NCBI RefSeq assembly: GCF_007991515.1
Contig: NZ_BJYM01000006.1
Location: 62,001-126,000 of the forward strand
Reading direction: 5' to 3'
Origin: Oceanobacillus sojae
Lineage (GTDB): Bacteria > Bacillota > Bacilli > Bacillales > Amphibacillaceae
Length of the DNA stretch: 64,000 nt
Below are positions 1 through 8,981 of this stretch, piece by piece. Each line of letters starts with the position of its first letter. The stretch's first letter is position 1. Below the pieces are notes generated by a model, which was given only the letters and a program-made list of their open reading frames with translations, was not told the origin of the DNA and did not search any database. Made by a program: the position numbers and the translations under genes.

Positions 1-298
1 TTTCCTTAAAATGAACCCCTTGATTTACTAAATCCAAGATAGTCTGGGGCCCTTTCACTACTAAGAATGTATTTAATTTATTTTCTGATTTAAAATAATT
101 ACTTGCTTCTTCTACAGAAAGTAATTGAAACTTCTTTCCCTCTGGAACAGCCATTTCCAATAACATTCTTTGCATTTCATCATGCACCAGTACATCATCT
201 ACTACGACAATTTCTTCTACTTGATACGCTACCGACCATGAATAAGCTACCTGTCCATGGATTAATCTCTCATCTATTCTAGTTACTGCAATACTCAT
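1..298 (-). CDS. PTS mannose/fructose/sorbose-family EIIB, 3' part outside window
   Basis: Cytosolic phosphocarrier of a mannose-family PTS. It passes phosphate from EIIA to the incoming sugar at the IIC/IID permease. The N-terminus reads MSIAVTRIDERLIHGQVAYS; RxDxRLxHGQV is the family signature and His14 should be the phosphorylated residue. The ATG at 298 has an AAGGAGGAG ribosome binding site just upstream (about 303-311). About 99 of the usual 155-165 codons are in view and the gene continues past base 1. It follows the IIA gene on the same strand, so IIC and IID probably lie next. The substrate cannot be read from this part; the upstream murQ suggests MurNAc or a related amino sugar (inference). 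Confidence 0.9.
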   Translation of the reverse strand, partial: MSIAVTRIDERLIHGQVAYSWSVAYQVEEIVVVDDVLVHDEMQRMLLEMAVPEGKKFQLLSVEEASNYFKSENKLNTFLVVKGPQTILDLVNQGVHFKE

Positions 299-355
299 TT
301 GAGCTCCTCCTTATTCTATAGATGTTCAAAAAAAGAAGATTTTGAATATCTTATA

Positions 356-733
356 TTAAATTATTTTTTGAATCATTTTATTGGATTCTTCAATTAAATG
401 ATTAGGGGTGATATGACTGTCTGTGCATGCTGTAATAATCATAGCCAGGTGATAACCTGAAATTACTGTAATTCCTTCCTCTTGTTTTCCTATCAGAGTT
501 GCTACGTTTCCTGGTGTACCTCCTTTAATATCTGTTAATATCCAAAATTCATTAATGCCATTCTCTCTATCTTTATCTATCAGTGAATGAAGTCGTTTAT
601 GATAATCTTGTGCATTTTCAGATGGACTCAGGTTTACGGCATGTAAATGAGTTTGTTCTCCTAAGATCATTTCTGTGGATTGTTTCATTCCTAAACACCC
701 ATCCCCATGTCCTGCTAAAATAATCTGCCTCAT
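356..733 (-). CDS. PTS mannose-family EIIA
   Basis: A 125-residue EIIA of the mannose superfamily, which takes phosphate from HPr and passes it to EIIB. The N-terminus MRQIILAGHGDG carries the expected phosphorylated His9, and a TDIKGGTPGN segment near residue 67 matches the conserved loop of the fold. The length is normal for a stand-alone domain. The start has a GGAGGACTAAAT leader, and only 2 nt separate it from the murQ stop, so the two are almost certainly co-transcribed and translationally coupled. The EIIB gene follows at 298. Confidence 0.93.
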   Translation of the reverse strand: MRQIILAGHGDGCLGMKQSTEMILGEQTHLHAVNLSPSENAQDYHKRLHSLIDKDRENGINEFWILTDIKGGTPGNVATLIGKQEEGITVISGYHLAMIITACTDSHITPNHLIEESNKMIQKII

Positions 734-735
734 AT

Positions 736-1623
736 TTAGTCCTCCAATGCTGTTCTAAGAAATCCATTTGCAGAAGCAAGCAACTGTTCTGCTTCTGTCA
801 TTCCTAGATTTTTCTTAACCATAATGATAGCCAGCTTCAACTGATAATCTGTTCTTGATAAAATTTGCTGTGCTTCTTCCAGGGAGATTTCTCCAACTGT
901 ACTCAAAATACGTTCAGCTCTTCTTTTTAATTTTTTATTGGTTGCCTTTACATCAACCATCAAGTTTTCATATACTTTTCCAATACGAATCATTGAAATA
1001 GTAGACAGCATATTTAAAACTTTTTTCTGAGCTGTGCCCGATTTTAATCTTGTAGAACCAGAAAGTACTTCCGGTCCGACATCTAATTCAATTTTCAGTT
1101 GAGCGCATCTTCCTATTTCTGAGTCTTTATTACATGCTAATGCTACAGTTTGTGCATTCTTTTCTTTCGCATAATTTAAAGCTCCTAAAACATAAGGTGT
1201 TCGTCCGCTTGCAGCAATTCCTATAACAATATCCTTGTTGGATATTTTAAGCGCTTCCAAATCAATGCTTCCTTGATCAAAGTCATCTTCAACTCCTTCT
1301 ATTGCTTCGACAAATGCTTTATTTCCTCCAGCTAAAACGCCAATTACCTGATCTTTAGATACACCAAAGGTTGGAATACATTCAGCCGCGTCTAAAACGC
1401 CAAGACGGCCGCTCGTTCCAGCGCCTACATAAATTAACCGGCCTTTTTGCTCAAGGCATTTCGTAATTTCAGTAATTACAGTTTCGATATTCTTTTCTTG
1501 GTTTTTAATTGCAAGATCGACTGTCTTTTCTTCTTCATTCATTAATTGAATAATTTCAATCGTACTGCATTGATCGAGATTTTTCGTCCGGTTATTACGC
1601 CTTTCTGTTAAAAGCTGTTCCAA
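736..1623 (-). CDS. murQ: N-acetylmuramic acid 6-phosphate etherase
   Basis: MurQ cleaves the D-lactyl ether of MurNAc-6-phosphate to give GlcNAc-6-phosphate and lactate, a cytosolic step of peptidoglycan-sugar recovery. The protein is a SIS-fold enzyme: LLTERRN start region, sugar-phosphate loop VGAGTSGRLGVLDAAEC, and the two Glu of the active site at about 81 and 112, with the same 31-residue spacing as E. coli Glu83 and Glu114. I place the start at TTG 1623, because AAAGGAGGAGAA lies directly upstream and the 295-residue product then has the usual length. Reading further upstream adds an AT-rich, non-homologous tail. It heads an operon with mannose-family PTS genes, an unusual partner because MurNAc uptake is classically by a glucose-family IIBC (MurP). 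Confidence 0.93.
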   Translation of the reverse strand: MEQLLTERRNNRTKNLDQCSTIEIIQLMNEEEKTVDLAIKNQEKNIETVITEITKCLEQKGRLIYVGAGTSGRLGVLDAAECIPTFGVSKDQVIGVLAGGNKAFVEAIEGVEDDFDQGSIDLEALKISNKDIVIGIAASGRTPYVLGALNYAKEKNAQTVALACNKDSEIGRCAQLKIELDVGPEVLSGSTRLKSGTAQKKVLNMLSTISMIRIGKVYENLMVDVKATNKKLKRRAERILSTVGEISLEEAQQILSRTDYQLKLAIIMVKKNLGMTEAEQLLASANGFLRTALED

Positions 1624-1739
1624 TTCTTCTCCTCCTTTTTGAATTTTTATTAATAATAGAATAGCATTTATGAAATTTAATTTCAATATTTGTTTTAATT
1701 TTAATGAAACTTTATGCAATTATTGTTTTAAGTATAATT

Positions 1740-2378
1740 ATAAAAGAAAGATTATTTCCTTTGTACGAGCTAATGAAAGGGTTCACGATATAATTAAGGA
1801 AGAAAGTAAATGGGGCGAGGGTGGTGTTGCCTTTATTGGTCATGAATCGAATAAAGATACAAAGACATATGCAAGAAAGTATCTGAATACTGATGAACAA
1901 TTTGGAGAAGTCGTGGAACAGGAAAATAATGTTGATGCCTTACATATCAATGTGCAGGATATTATGGATAAAGGCTATGTTGACCTGGAAGCAGACTGGT
2001 ATGGAAGGGCTATTTACCTGGGAAAAGAGGATGGGGCGCCAATGTTTACATTTACAAATCCAGATGTAATGGGGCCCCCCTCAATCCTATTTATCTATGA
2101 TTTCCCGTGGTTTAAAAGAGATTGGCCTTACAAAAGAGGAAATTGTGGAATATTTTTTAACTAAGCCTGGAATTGAAGGGGAGTCTACGAGGGATTTGCT
2201 GTTTCAGTATATTTTTGTTGATTATAGTGTTCATAACTTGAAACAGCTAATAGATATGCTTGCAATAGTCTCTGAAATAGTTCTTAAAATAATAAAAGTC
2301 ATAAGCTGCCAGTTAAGGAAGAAGCTCATGACTTTTATATTTTATTTAACCAATCTTACTGAAGCAAACAGAATGTAA
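1740..2378 (+). pseudogene. Unrecognised frameshifted gene remnant
   Basis: Protein-like coding is visible in frame 2 from about 1760 (FVRANERVHDIIKEESK...) to about 2080, with normal composition, and continues in frame 3 (SMISRGLKEIGLTKEEIVEY...) to a stop at 2378. The two halves join if one base is removed from the G4C6 run at 2071-2080, so this is a single-base frameshift in a homopolymer. No convincing start or ribosome binding site is seen, so the 5' end may also be missing. I do not recognise the family. The helix-turn near 2110-2160 resembles the C-terminal tail of some amidohydrolases, but this is weak. It lies between the divergent murQ operon and the convergent PatB-like gene. Confidence 0.45.
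2294..2346. terminator. Hairpin between convergent genes
   Basis: Inverted repeat AAAAGTCAT-A-AGCT / AGCT-C-ATGACTTTT with A-rich and T-rich flanks, placed between the plus-strand remnant and the stop of the minus-strand PatB/MalY-like gene. It can serve as a bidirectional terminator. One mismatch interrupts the stem. Confidence 0.6.
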
Positions 2379-2388
2379 CATTTCTAAC

Positions 2389-3570
2389 CTAGTTAACTAT
2401 TTTAATGGCTTTCTCCAATCTTTCCAATCCATCTACCAGCTTGCTGCGCGGACACCCAACGTTCATCCGCAGGAACTTTCCTTTGTTTACATGGTAGACG
2501 CTGCCGGACATAATTCCTACATTACCGGTATTTACTAAAGCATGCTGAATTTCATCATCGGATGATTGCAGGTTTGAGCAGTCAATCCATGCAAGGTATG
2601 TGGATTCCGGGATCTTAAATGTTATCTCCGGAAGCTGGCTTTGGATAAAAGAAGATACAAGGTTCATATTTTCATACAGGTAGTCCACCAGATTATCAAC
2701 CCAATATGCAGAATGATTATATCCTTTAATAATAGAAAGCAGGCCGAATATAGATGCACTTGATAGGCCATCGCGCTCCTTCATGATCGTCAAAAATTGT
2801 TCTCTTACTTTTTCATCCGGGATGAATGCATATGAGCCGCCTAAGCTTGGCGTATTAAATGTCTTACTGGCAGAGGTGCAGATAAATACATTGTCTGGAT
2901 TCCTCGCTATACTGGTGATAGGTACATAACTGTGATTTTGATAAACAATGTCCATATGAATATCATCGGAAATAATTTTTACTTGGTGCTTTTCGCAAAG
3001 TTTGATAATATGCTGCAGTTCATTATGATTCCAGGCTCTCCCGGTAGGGTTATGCGGATTACAGAAAAGCAGCACTTTTGCCTTGGGGTTGGAGAGCTGC
3101 TTTTCCAACAAATCAAAATCGATGGTGTACGAATCCTCTTTATAAAGCAGCGGGTTCTTGACTAATTCTCTGTTGGAAGCAGATACCTGTTTGAAAAAAG
3201 CATCGTATCCCGGAGTCTGCAGGATGATTTGATCGTCTTCCTCTGTTAGAATTCCAATTAATTTGGAAATAGAATAAATAACACTTGGGCTATAAACAAT
3301 CCAATCAGCAGGAATATCCGCAGTAAAACGAGATTTGAACCAATAGGTGACGGCTGATTTATATGCATTGTGATTCCACCTTGTATAGCCAAATATCCCA
3401 TGTGCTGCATATTCTTCTATTGCCTGTAAAATCTCAGGCGGACTTTGAAAATCCATATCTGATATGGAAAAAGGGAGTACATCACTTTTACCGAAACGAT
3501 CTTTAGCGAAATCCCATTGTGTGCTATACGTTCCTTTTCGATTAATGACTTTATCAAATGGAATAGTCAA
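2389..3570 (-). CDS. PatB/MalY-type pyridoxal-phosphate C-S lyase
   Basis: Class I/II aminotransferase-fold enzyme of the MalY/PatB subgroup, whose members cleave cystathionine-like C-S bonds to pyruvate, ammonia and a thiol. The 393-residue length is typical. The subgroup motif SDMDFxSPPEI is at about 37-47, CNPHNPTGR at 170-178, and the PLP lysine is Lys236 in TSASKTFNT. An AGGAGGTGC site precedes the ATG at 3570. It is the last gene of a fructose-type PTS operon (gap of about 20 bp from IIC), comparable with malX-malY in E. coli, where MalY also has a regulatory role. Here it could cleave a thioglycoside-like or S-conjugated substrate brought in by the PTS, or play a MalY-like role; both are inference. 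Confidence 0.88.
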   Translation of the reverse strand: MTIPFDKVINRKGTYSTQWDFAKDRFGKSDVLPFSISDMDFQSPPEILQAIEEYAAHGIFGYTRWNHNAYKSAVTYWFKSRFTADIPADWIVYSPSVIYSISKLIGILTEEDDQIILQTPGYDAFFKQVSASNRELVKNPLLYKEDSYTIDFDLLEKQLSNPKAKVLLFCNPHNPTGRAWNHNELQHIIKLCEKHQVKIISDDIHMDIVYQNHSYVPITSIARNPDNVFICTSASKTFNTPSLGGSYAFIPDEKVREQFLTIMKERDGLSSASIFGLLSIIKGYNHSAYWVDNLVDYLYENMNLVSSFIQSQLPEITFKIPESTYLAWIDCSNLQSSDDEIQHALVNTGNVGIMSGSVYHVNKGKFLRMNVGCPRSKLVDGLERLEKAIKIVN

Positions 3571-3589
3571 AAAAGCACCTCCTGGATAA

Positions 3590-4600
3590 TTAAAATGATA
3601 GCTCTGTATCTTCTGATTCTTCTACATCGCTCTCCTTACGCAAAAATCCTACTGCTAATGCAATAATGATTACGGCAATAAGCAGACCGATTAATAACAT
3701 AAATGGACCATTAACAAATGGCAGTCCCCAGATCCCGATTGCTGCAGGAATTGGAGATTGTGCTCCAAGTATTAATGCAATACCGCCGCCGATACCAGAA
3801 CCAATTGTAATGACAGGGATTACTTTTAAAGGTGTAGCTACTGCATAGGGAATTGCTCCTTCTGTAATTCCCAATGTCCCCATCAATGCAGCTGGAATAG
3901 CGTTGGTTTTCTCAGATTTTGAGAACTTATTAGGGAAGAGCAGTGTTGCTAAAGATAACCCGAGCGGTGCCCCCATAATACCAATCCAGCATGCCGCCAT
4001 AGGGGCGTAAATTCCTTCAGCCAGCGTAGCGTAACAAAATGCCAGAGCAATTTTATTAACTGGACCGCCCATATCAAATGCCATCATTGCTGCAATTATA
4101 AATCCTAAGATTAATAGATTATTGCCTTCCATAGAATTCAGCCAGTTTTCCAAGCCAGTCATTGCTGGAGCTAAAGGTAACGAAATAATTGTCATAAAAA
4201 TGGCTGATGCGCCAATACCAAGTACAGGGATAATCATAATCGGCTTGATTACTGCTATGTTTGGATGCAACGGTATTTTCTTTAACTGGTTGGTAATCCA
4301 CCCTGCAAAGAATCCGACTAAAATACCGCCGATATATCCGGTACCAAGCTCAGCTGCAAATACACCACTCGCTAAACCAACTGCAATCCCGGGCCTGTCC
4401 GCAATGGAATAGGAAATATAACCTGCAATCATTGGAACCATTAAACCTAAAACCCATACTCCATAGTCAGCTAACTTTTCGCCTATCATTGTTTCTTCAC
4501 CAATGATTACTCCTAATGAAAGTAATATACCGCCAGCGACGACAATAGGAATCATATAAGAAACCCCGGTCATCAGATGTTTTTTAGCTGTGTTCCACAT
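3590..4600 (-). CDS. PTS fructose-family EIIC permease
   Basis: Membrane channel subunit of a fructose-family PTS, about 336 residues with multiple hydrophobic segments. It begins MWNTAKKHLMTGVSYMIP; the HLMTGVSxMIPxVVAGG block is diagnostic of fructose IIC proteins, and GxxxGFFAGxxT motifs follow. I choose ATG 4600 rather than the GTG at 4609, because the AGGAG site is 8 nt from the ATG and abuts the GTG. It lies between a separate IIB gene and the PatB/MalY-like gene. The sugar specificity cannot be read from the sequence. Confidence 0.92.
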   Translation of the reverse strand: MWNTAKKHLMTGVSYMIPIVVAGGILLSLGVIIGEETMIGEKLADYGVWVLGLMVPMIAGYISYSIADRPGIAVGLASGVFAAELGTGYIGGILVGFFAGWITNQLKKIPLHPNIAVIKPIMIIPVLGIGASAIFMTIISLPLAPAMTGLENWLNSMEGNNLLILGFIIAAMMAFDMGGPVNKIALAFCYATLAEGIYAPMAACWIGIMGAPLGLSLATLLFPNKFSKSEKTNAIPAALMGTLGITEGAIPYAVATPLKVIPVITIGSGIGGGIALILGAQSPIPAAIGIWGLPFVNGPFMLLIGLLIAVIIIALAVGFLRKESDVEESEDTELSF

Positions 4601-4617
4601 AGGTCTCACTCCTGTTT

Positions 4618-4923
4618 TTATTGTTTGGCTATTGCGTCATCAATGACCTTTGCAGCATTTTTAACTGCTGCTGCAACAGGGACTTCGTGAATGCTTTTGC
4701 CATCAAATCTATTTGCTTTTTCGATCTTTGTATCAATTGCCCAAATGACTAAATCAGCTTTTTCTATATCTTTTTCCTTGATTTCATTTTCAATTCCCAT
4801 GGAGCCTTGCGTTTCTACTTTTATTTTGTGACCCAGCTTTTTGGCTGCTTTTTCTAATCCTTTTTTTGCCATATACGTATGCGCAACCCCGGCTGGACAT
4901 GCAGTTACTGCTAAAATATTCAT
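4618..4923 (-). CDS. PTS fructose-family EIIB
   Basis: A 101-residue stand-alone fructose-type EIIB. The phosphocysteine is Cys9 in NILAVTACPAGVAHTYMA, followed by the usual ETQGSMG segment at about 39-45. It receives phosphate from the neighbouring IIA and phosphorylates sugar at the IIC. The ATG begins 2 nt after the IIA stop, and a GGAGAGG site sits in the end of the IIA gene, so translation of the two is coupled. Many fructose PTS proteins are IIA-IIB-IIC fusions; here the three domains are separate genes. Confidence 0.94.
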   Translation of the reverse strand: MNILAVTACPAGVAHTYMAKKGLEKAAKKLGHKIKVETQGSMGIENEIKEKDIEKADLVIWAIDTKIEKANRFDGKSIHEVPVAAAVKNAAKVIDDAIAKQ

Positions 4924-4925
4924 TA

Positions 4926-5399
4926 TTAAACCTCTCCTTTGTCTGTGAAAATACCCGTAATGGTTGTAAGAATTTCATGTTTTGTTCTTGCTGAAAGCAA
5001 TGACTGGACGAAATGGTCCTCCATCAAGTTCTCTGATAACGTTGCTAATAATTTCAAGTGAAAGCTTCCTTCATGTTCGGTTGGAACAGCTAATGCTATC
5101 AATAGCTGTACTGGTTTATCATCCATTGCTTTCCAATCAATAGCATCTTTTAGTGTTATTACGCAGATAGCGGGCTGGACCACCTCTTCCATTTTTGCAT
5201 GAGGGATTGCAATTCCGCTGCCAAACCCGGTTGTGGAGTTTTTTTCTCTTTCCATCATTCCATGGTAATAAGCTGCTGCACTTTTTACGCATCCGGCTTT
5301 CAAAACAAGATCGGCAACTTTTTTCAAAGCTTCTTCTTTTGATTGTGCTTCGACATTAAGCTCAATTAAACTGTCATTTATTAATTCTGATTTATTCAT
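4926..5399 (-). CDS. PTS fructose/mannitol-type EIIA
   Basis: A 157-residue EIIA of the fructose/mannitol fold. The phosphorylated His67 lies in SGIAIPHAKMEEV, the standard active-site block, preceded by REKNSTTGFG. It takes phosphate from HPr and delivers it to the separate IIB downstream. The AGGAGAATCATCT leader sets the ATG at 5399. It lies 15 bp downstream of the regulator gene and is the first structural gene of the operon. Confidence 0.94.
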   Translation of the reverse strand: MNKSELINDSLIELNVEAQSKEEALKKVADLVLKAGCVKSAAAYYHGMMEREKNSTTGFGSGIAIPHAKMEEVVQPAICVITLKDAIDWKAMDDKPVQLLIALAVPTEHEGSFHLKLLATLSENLMEDHFVQSLLSARTKHEILTTITGIFTDKGEV

Positions 5400-5414
5400 A
5401 GATGATTCTCCTAA

Positions 5415-7385
5415 CTAAATAGACTCAATAATGTCTAAGAATGCGTCATAATTTTTAGATAAACATAGTTTTTTTACATTATCAGGTGACTGAATAATTT
5501 CATACAAAGATTCGAATATCTCCTGAAATTTTGTCTGGAGTCTTTTTTCCAAAACGATAATCATCACTAATTGGACTTCCTCTGCCTCTGACCATTTTAA
5601 TGGTTTCTCCAATACTGCAGTGCAGATAAATGATTGGCTGGAAAGCATATGCAGCGGGTGGGGAATGGCGACCATATTTCCAATGGAGGTTGGAGATATT
5701 CGTTCACGTTCCATAATAGAATCCCGGGTTTCTTTTTCTATATAACCCTGGTGAATCATCGCCTCTGTCATTGTTTCCAGCATCTCCATTTTTGTTTCTG
5801 GTTTTAAATTCTGGAAAAATAGTTCTCTGCGAAAAAATGGTTGGATGACTTTATTTTTGTTATGCATTTCCTTTAATGTATTCTGTACTTTTATAATATC
5901 CTTATCATCCAAAATAGACGGTACATGTACAACCGGTATTTCCAGATGCCTTTCAATGGGAACAGTCGTCAAAATAAAGTCGGGTTTTTGCTTCAAAAGT
6001 TCATCCAATTGATGCAGAGCATATACGCCGGTAAGGTTATAGCTGTTACCCAAAACGTGAGACAGCTTTGTTAGAAGCAGCTCTGACGTTGCCATCCCTG
6101 AAGCACATACTAACGCGATTTTCTTCTTGGAAACATATTTTATCCGTTGTCTTTCAATAGCAGCCCCCAAATGTAAAGCTAAAAAACCGATTTCATTTTG
6201 ATTTACCTGGAAACCTGTAGCTTTTTCTACACAATGTGCTGCAATAACACCTGTTTCAAACGCAAGAGGATATTTAATTTTAATTTCATCAATCATCGGA
6301 TTTCTGATATTCATATTAAAAGTGAGTCTTGTTACTAATTGCTTCAAGTGCAGACCGAGACTATAAAATAATTCTTCATCCTCGTCGATATGCAGGCCCT
6401 TCAAGCCAATTTTCGTTTGTTCCATGATCTCCATCGTTAATTGGAAGATTTCTTTGCCTAAATATAATTTCAGATTTTGAAAAGATATTTCTCCTTTTTT
6501 ACCTAATCTATTGCCAACTAAATGTAAAGCAACATACTCAATTTCCTGTTCAGGATTCTGGATATCATAAAGTGTTTCAATAGATTTATTAATCTTTTCA
6601 GCTATTCTGTATTCATTCTCCTTTTTGAGAAATTCTATATGGTTGATAGAGCTGATATGCTGGCCGCTTTTAATTCTGCCGATAGCAATCATGATATGGA
6701 TGACGATTTTATTTAAGGTATCATCCATGACCTCCATATCATTTCTATTTAATTCATCGAGGATTATTTTTTTAATTTTATCTATATCATCCTCAAAGAA
6801 GTAATAACCAAAGCTATTGACGAGTTTAAGAATCAAACGGTTATCAAATTCTTCACTGTGTATAAAGTAATCAGAAATGCAGAATCGTTTATTAACTTCA
6901 TTTCCATCTGCTTTAATTCCCTGATGGTCTTTAACTATTTTAATGTTATAGCTGTTTAAAACCTGTTTTATTCTCTTCAAATCATTCTTAATCGTTGATT
7001 CACTTACATACAACTCATCCATAAATGATTCAATTTTTATGCTTTTATTAGAATATAAAAGTCTTTTGATAATGAATTGTACTCTATCCTCAGGTGTGAC
7101 AGTAACGGACGTATTATTAAATAGAGCATTTTCTGCTTCGACTTCATAAAGTAATTTTTTAAGCTGGTCTTCAGATTCGGCAGTTATTTTATAGCCTTTA
7201 CTCTTTTTGGATACAATTTCTGTTTTGAATTCTTTCATTTTATAATTTATTGTTTTGATATCTTCACGTATCGTTCTTGATGTCACCCCCAATTTCAATG
7301 CGAGCGTATCACTTGTGATAAACTCATTTGCTGAAGAGAGTATCTTAATTATTTCTGCCATTCTTAAAGTTAAGTGTAAGGACAT
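5415..7385 (-). CDS. BglG/MtlR-family PRD transcriptional activator with PTS domains
   Basis: A 656-residue regulator of the MtlR/LicR type. Order: winged HTH (1-60), second Mga-like HTH (about 85-150), PRD1 and PRD2 (about 170-395), EIIB-like domain with the Cys of ALVCASGMATSELLL (about 415), and an EIIA-like domain with the His of GNMVAIPHPLHM (about 570). Such proteins are DNA-binding activators tuned by phosphorylation of PRD histidines by HPr and by the cognate EII. It sits directly upstream of IIA, IIB, IIC and the PatB-like gene, so it is probably their activator. The start has a GGGGGATACAAA site. The next gene upstream is divergent. Confidence 0.9.
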   Translation of the reverse strand: MSLHLTLRMAEIIKILSSANEFITSDTLALKLGVTSRTIREDIKTINYKMKEFKTEIVSKKSKGYKITAESEDQLKKLLYEVEAENALFNNTSVTVTPEDRVQFIIKRLLYSNKSIKIESFMDELYVSESTIKNDLKRIKQVLNSYNIKIVKDHQGIKADGNEVNKRFCISDYFIHSEEFDNRLILKLVNSFGYYFFEDDIDKIKKIILDELNRNDMEVMDDTLNKIVIHIMIAIGRIKSGQHISSINHIEFLKKENEYRIAEKINKSIETLYDIQNPEQEIEYVALHLVGNRLGKKGEISFQNLKLYLGKEIFQLTMEIMEQTKIGLKGLHIDEDEELFYSLGLHLKQLVTRLTFNMNIRNPMIDEIKIKYPLAFETGVIAAHCVEKATGFQVNQNEIGFLALHLGAAIERQRIKYVSKKKIALVCASGMATSELLLTKLSHVLGNSYNLTGVYALHQLDELLKQKPDFILTTVPIERHLEIPVVHVPSILDDKDIIKVQNTLKEMHNKNKVIQPFFRRELFFQNLKPETKMEMLETMTEAMIHQGYIEKETRDSIMERERISPTSIGNMVAIPHPLHMLSSQSFICTAVLEKPLKWSEAEEVQLVMIIVLEKRLQTKFQEIFESLYEIIQSPDNVKKLCLSKNYDAFLDIIESI

Positions 7386-7595
7386 TTTGTATCCCCCTAA
7401 TTTTATTTTAGTTAACGAATCTAAAGGTGCACAGGGAGTCTTTTTCCGTTAGGTAGAGGAAATGAGTTACTTAAAGAGGAAGGAATGGAGGGAAGATAAA
7501 GAAGCAGAGACTTTAACAAACCCGATTACGAATTTATTATACAATATAGTTAACTGAGTTATAATAATATGAAGTTATTCCTTTGTGCAATTTTA

Positions 7596-7609
7596 TGAAA
7601 ATGCTTACA
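7596..7609 (+). promoter_or_regulatory. Candidate cre (CcpA) box
   Basis: TGAAAATGCTTACA differs from the TGWAANCGNTNWCA consensus at one central base. It lies 23 bp before the start of the acetamidase/formamidase gene, where CcpA binding would repress. The call rests on pattern match only. Confidence 0.4.
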
Positions 7610-7632
7610 ATATAATTAAGGAGGAGATCAAA

Positions 7633-8937
7633 ATGAAAAATGAGCCAGCAAAGCAGATTGTCTATGTGAATACGTTTACGGATGGAATTCTGGATCCAGA
7701 AAAAGCAATGCTTGGACCTGTAAAGGACGGCGGATATATTATTGCTAATACAGCACCTGGATGCTGGGGGCCGATGATTACGCCATCTCTTCAAGGCGGG
7801 CATGAAGTGACACAGCCGGTTTATGTTGAAGGAGCAGAGGTTGGGGATGCAGTTGCTATTCATATTTCTTCTATTCAAGTAACATCTATGGTTACTGCTT
7901 CCGGTAATGACCGCACTGTAGAAGGTCATTTTATTTCCGATCCATTTGTGGACGCGAAGTGCCCTGAATGTGGAATCGTGAACCCGGATACGGTTATAGC
8001 AGATGTCGGATTAGAAGCAGTACGATGTTCAAATTGCGGAGCAGCAGTTACTCCTTTTCAGTTCACGAACGGATACACCATTGCTTTTGATGATGATAGA
8101 ACAATAGGAGTTACTCTGCCAAAAGAAGCAGCTGAAGCAGCAGGAAAAGACGGACGTAAAAACATGTGCACACCTGAGCATTCTGTGCAAAATCCAATCG
8201 TATCTGTGGCTCCTCATGACATTGTAGGCATGGTCGCCAGGGTACGTCCTTTTTTAGGACAAATTGGAACAACACCGGCCAGGGCTATGCCGGATTCTCA
8301 TAATGCAGGAGACTTTGGTCAATTTTTACTGGATGCTCCCCATGATTACGGTATAACGCAAGAACAGCTGGAAGAGCGTACAGATGGACACATGGATATT
8401 AATCGGGTTCGGGAAGGGGCAGTTTTAATTTGTCCTGTAAAAACGGAAGGCGGCGGCATTTATCTTGGAGATATGCATGCGATGCAGGGAAATGGCGAAA
8501 TTGCCGGGCATACAACGGATGTTTCTGGAATTGCTACGTTAAAAATAAAATTGCTAAAAGGAATTAAGATTGACGGGCCTATTTTACTGCCGGTTGAGGA
8601 GGATCTTCCATATAATGCAAAGCCGTTATCTGAACGGGAAAAGTCTGAAGCTTTAAAGGTTGCTAAAGCATATGGTTTTGAAGAAATTGAGGAGACTGCT
8701 CCTGTATCATTTATTGGAACTGGCGCAGATTTAAATGAAGCGACGGATAATGGTTTAAATCGCGCAGCTTCCGTACTTGGGATGAGTGTTCCAGAAGTTA
8801 TGAACCGCGCGACTGTTACAGGGTCTATTGATATTGGGCGCAATCCTGGGGTTGTGACAGTTACATTTTTAGCACCGCTGTCAGCACTTGAAGATGCGGG
8901 GCTGAGTGAAATTGCTATGAAACATTATCATTTATAG
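7633..8937 (+). CDS. Acetamidase/formamidase family protein
   Basis: Member of the FmdA/AmdA family, which hydrolyses short aliphatic amides to carboxylate and ammonia. The 434-residue product shows the family core PGCWGPM near 42, HSVQNP near 180, GTTPARAMPDSHNAG near 212 and a GGGIYLGDMHAMQGNGE block near 276. Two CxxC pairs (CPEC at about 110 and CSNC at about 132) form a zinc-ribbon-like insertion in the N-terminal half. The ATG at 7633 has an AAGGAGGAGATCAAA leader; the in-frame extension to 7585 lacks one. An SDR remnant follows 44 bp downstream. The true substrate is unknown, and many members act on unusual amides. Confidence 0.86.
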   Translation: MKNEPAKQIVYVNTFTDGILDPEKAMLGPVKDGGYIIANTAPGCWGPMITPSLQGGHEVTQPVYVEGAEVGDAVAIHISSIQVTSMVTASGNDRTVEGHFISDPFVDAKCPECGIVNPDTVIADVGLEAVRCSNCGAAVTPFQFTNGYTIAFDDDRTIGVTLPKEAAEAAGKDGRKNMCTPEHSVQNPIVSVAPHDIVGMVARVRPFLGQIGTTPARAMPDSHNAGDFGQFLLDAPHDYGITQEQLEERTDGHMDINRVREGAVLICPVKTEGGGIYLGDMHAMQGNGEIAGHTTDVSGIATLKIKLLKGIKIDGPILLPVEEDLPYNAKPLSEREKSEALKVAKAYGFEEIEETAPVSFIGTGADLNEATDNGLNRAASVLGMSVPEVMNRATVTGSIDIGRNPGVVTVTFLAPLSALEDAGLSEIAMKHYHL

Positions 8938-8981
8938 ATTGATGTATAAGAGAATCCAACATTTAAAAAGGTGGGATAGTA

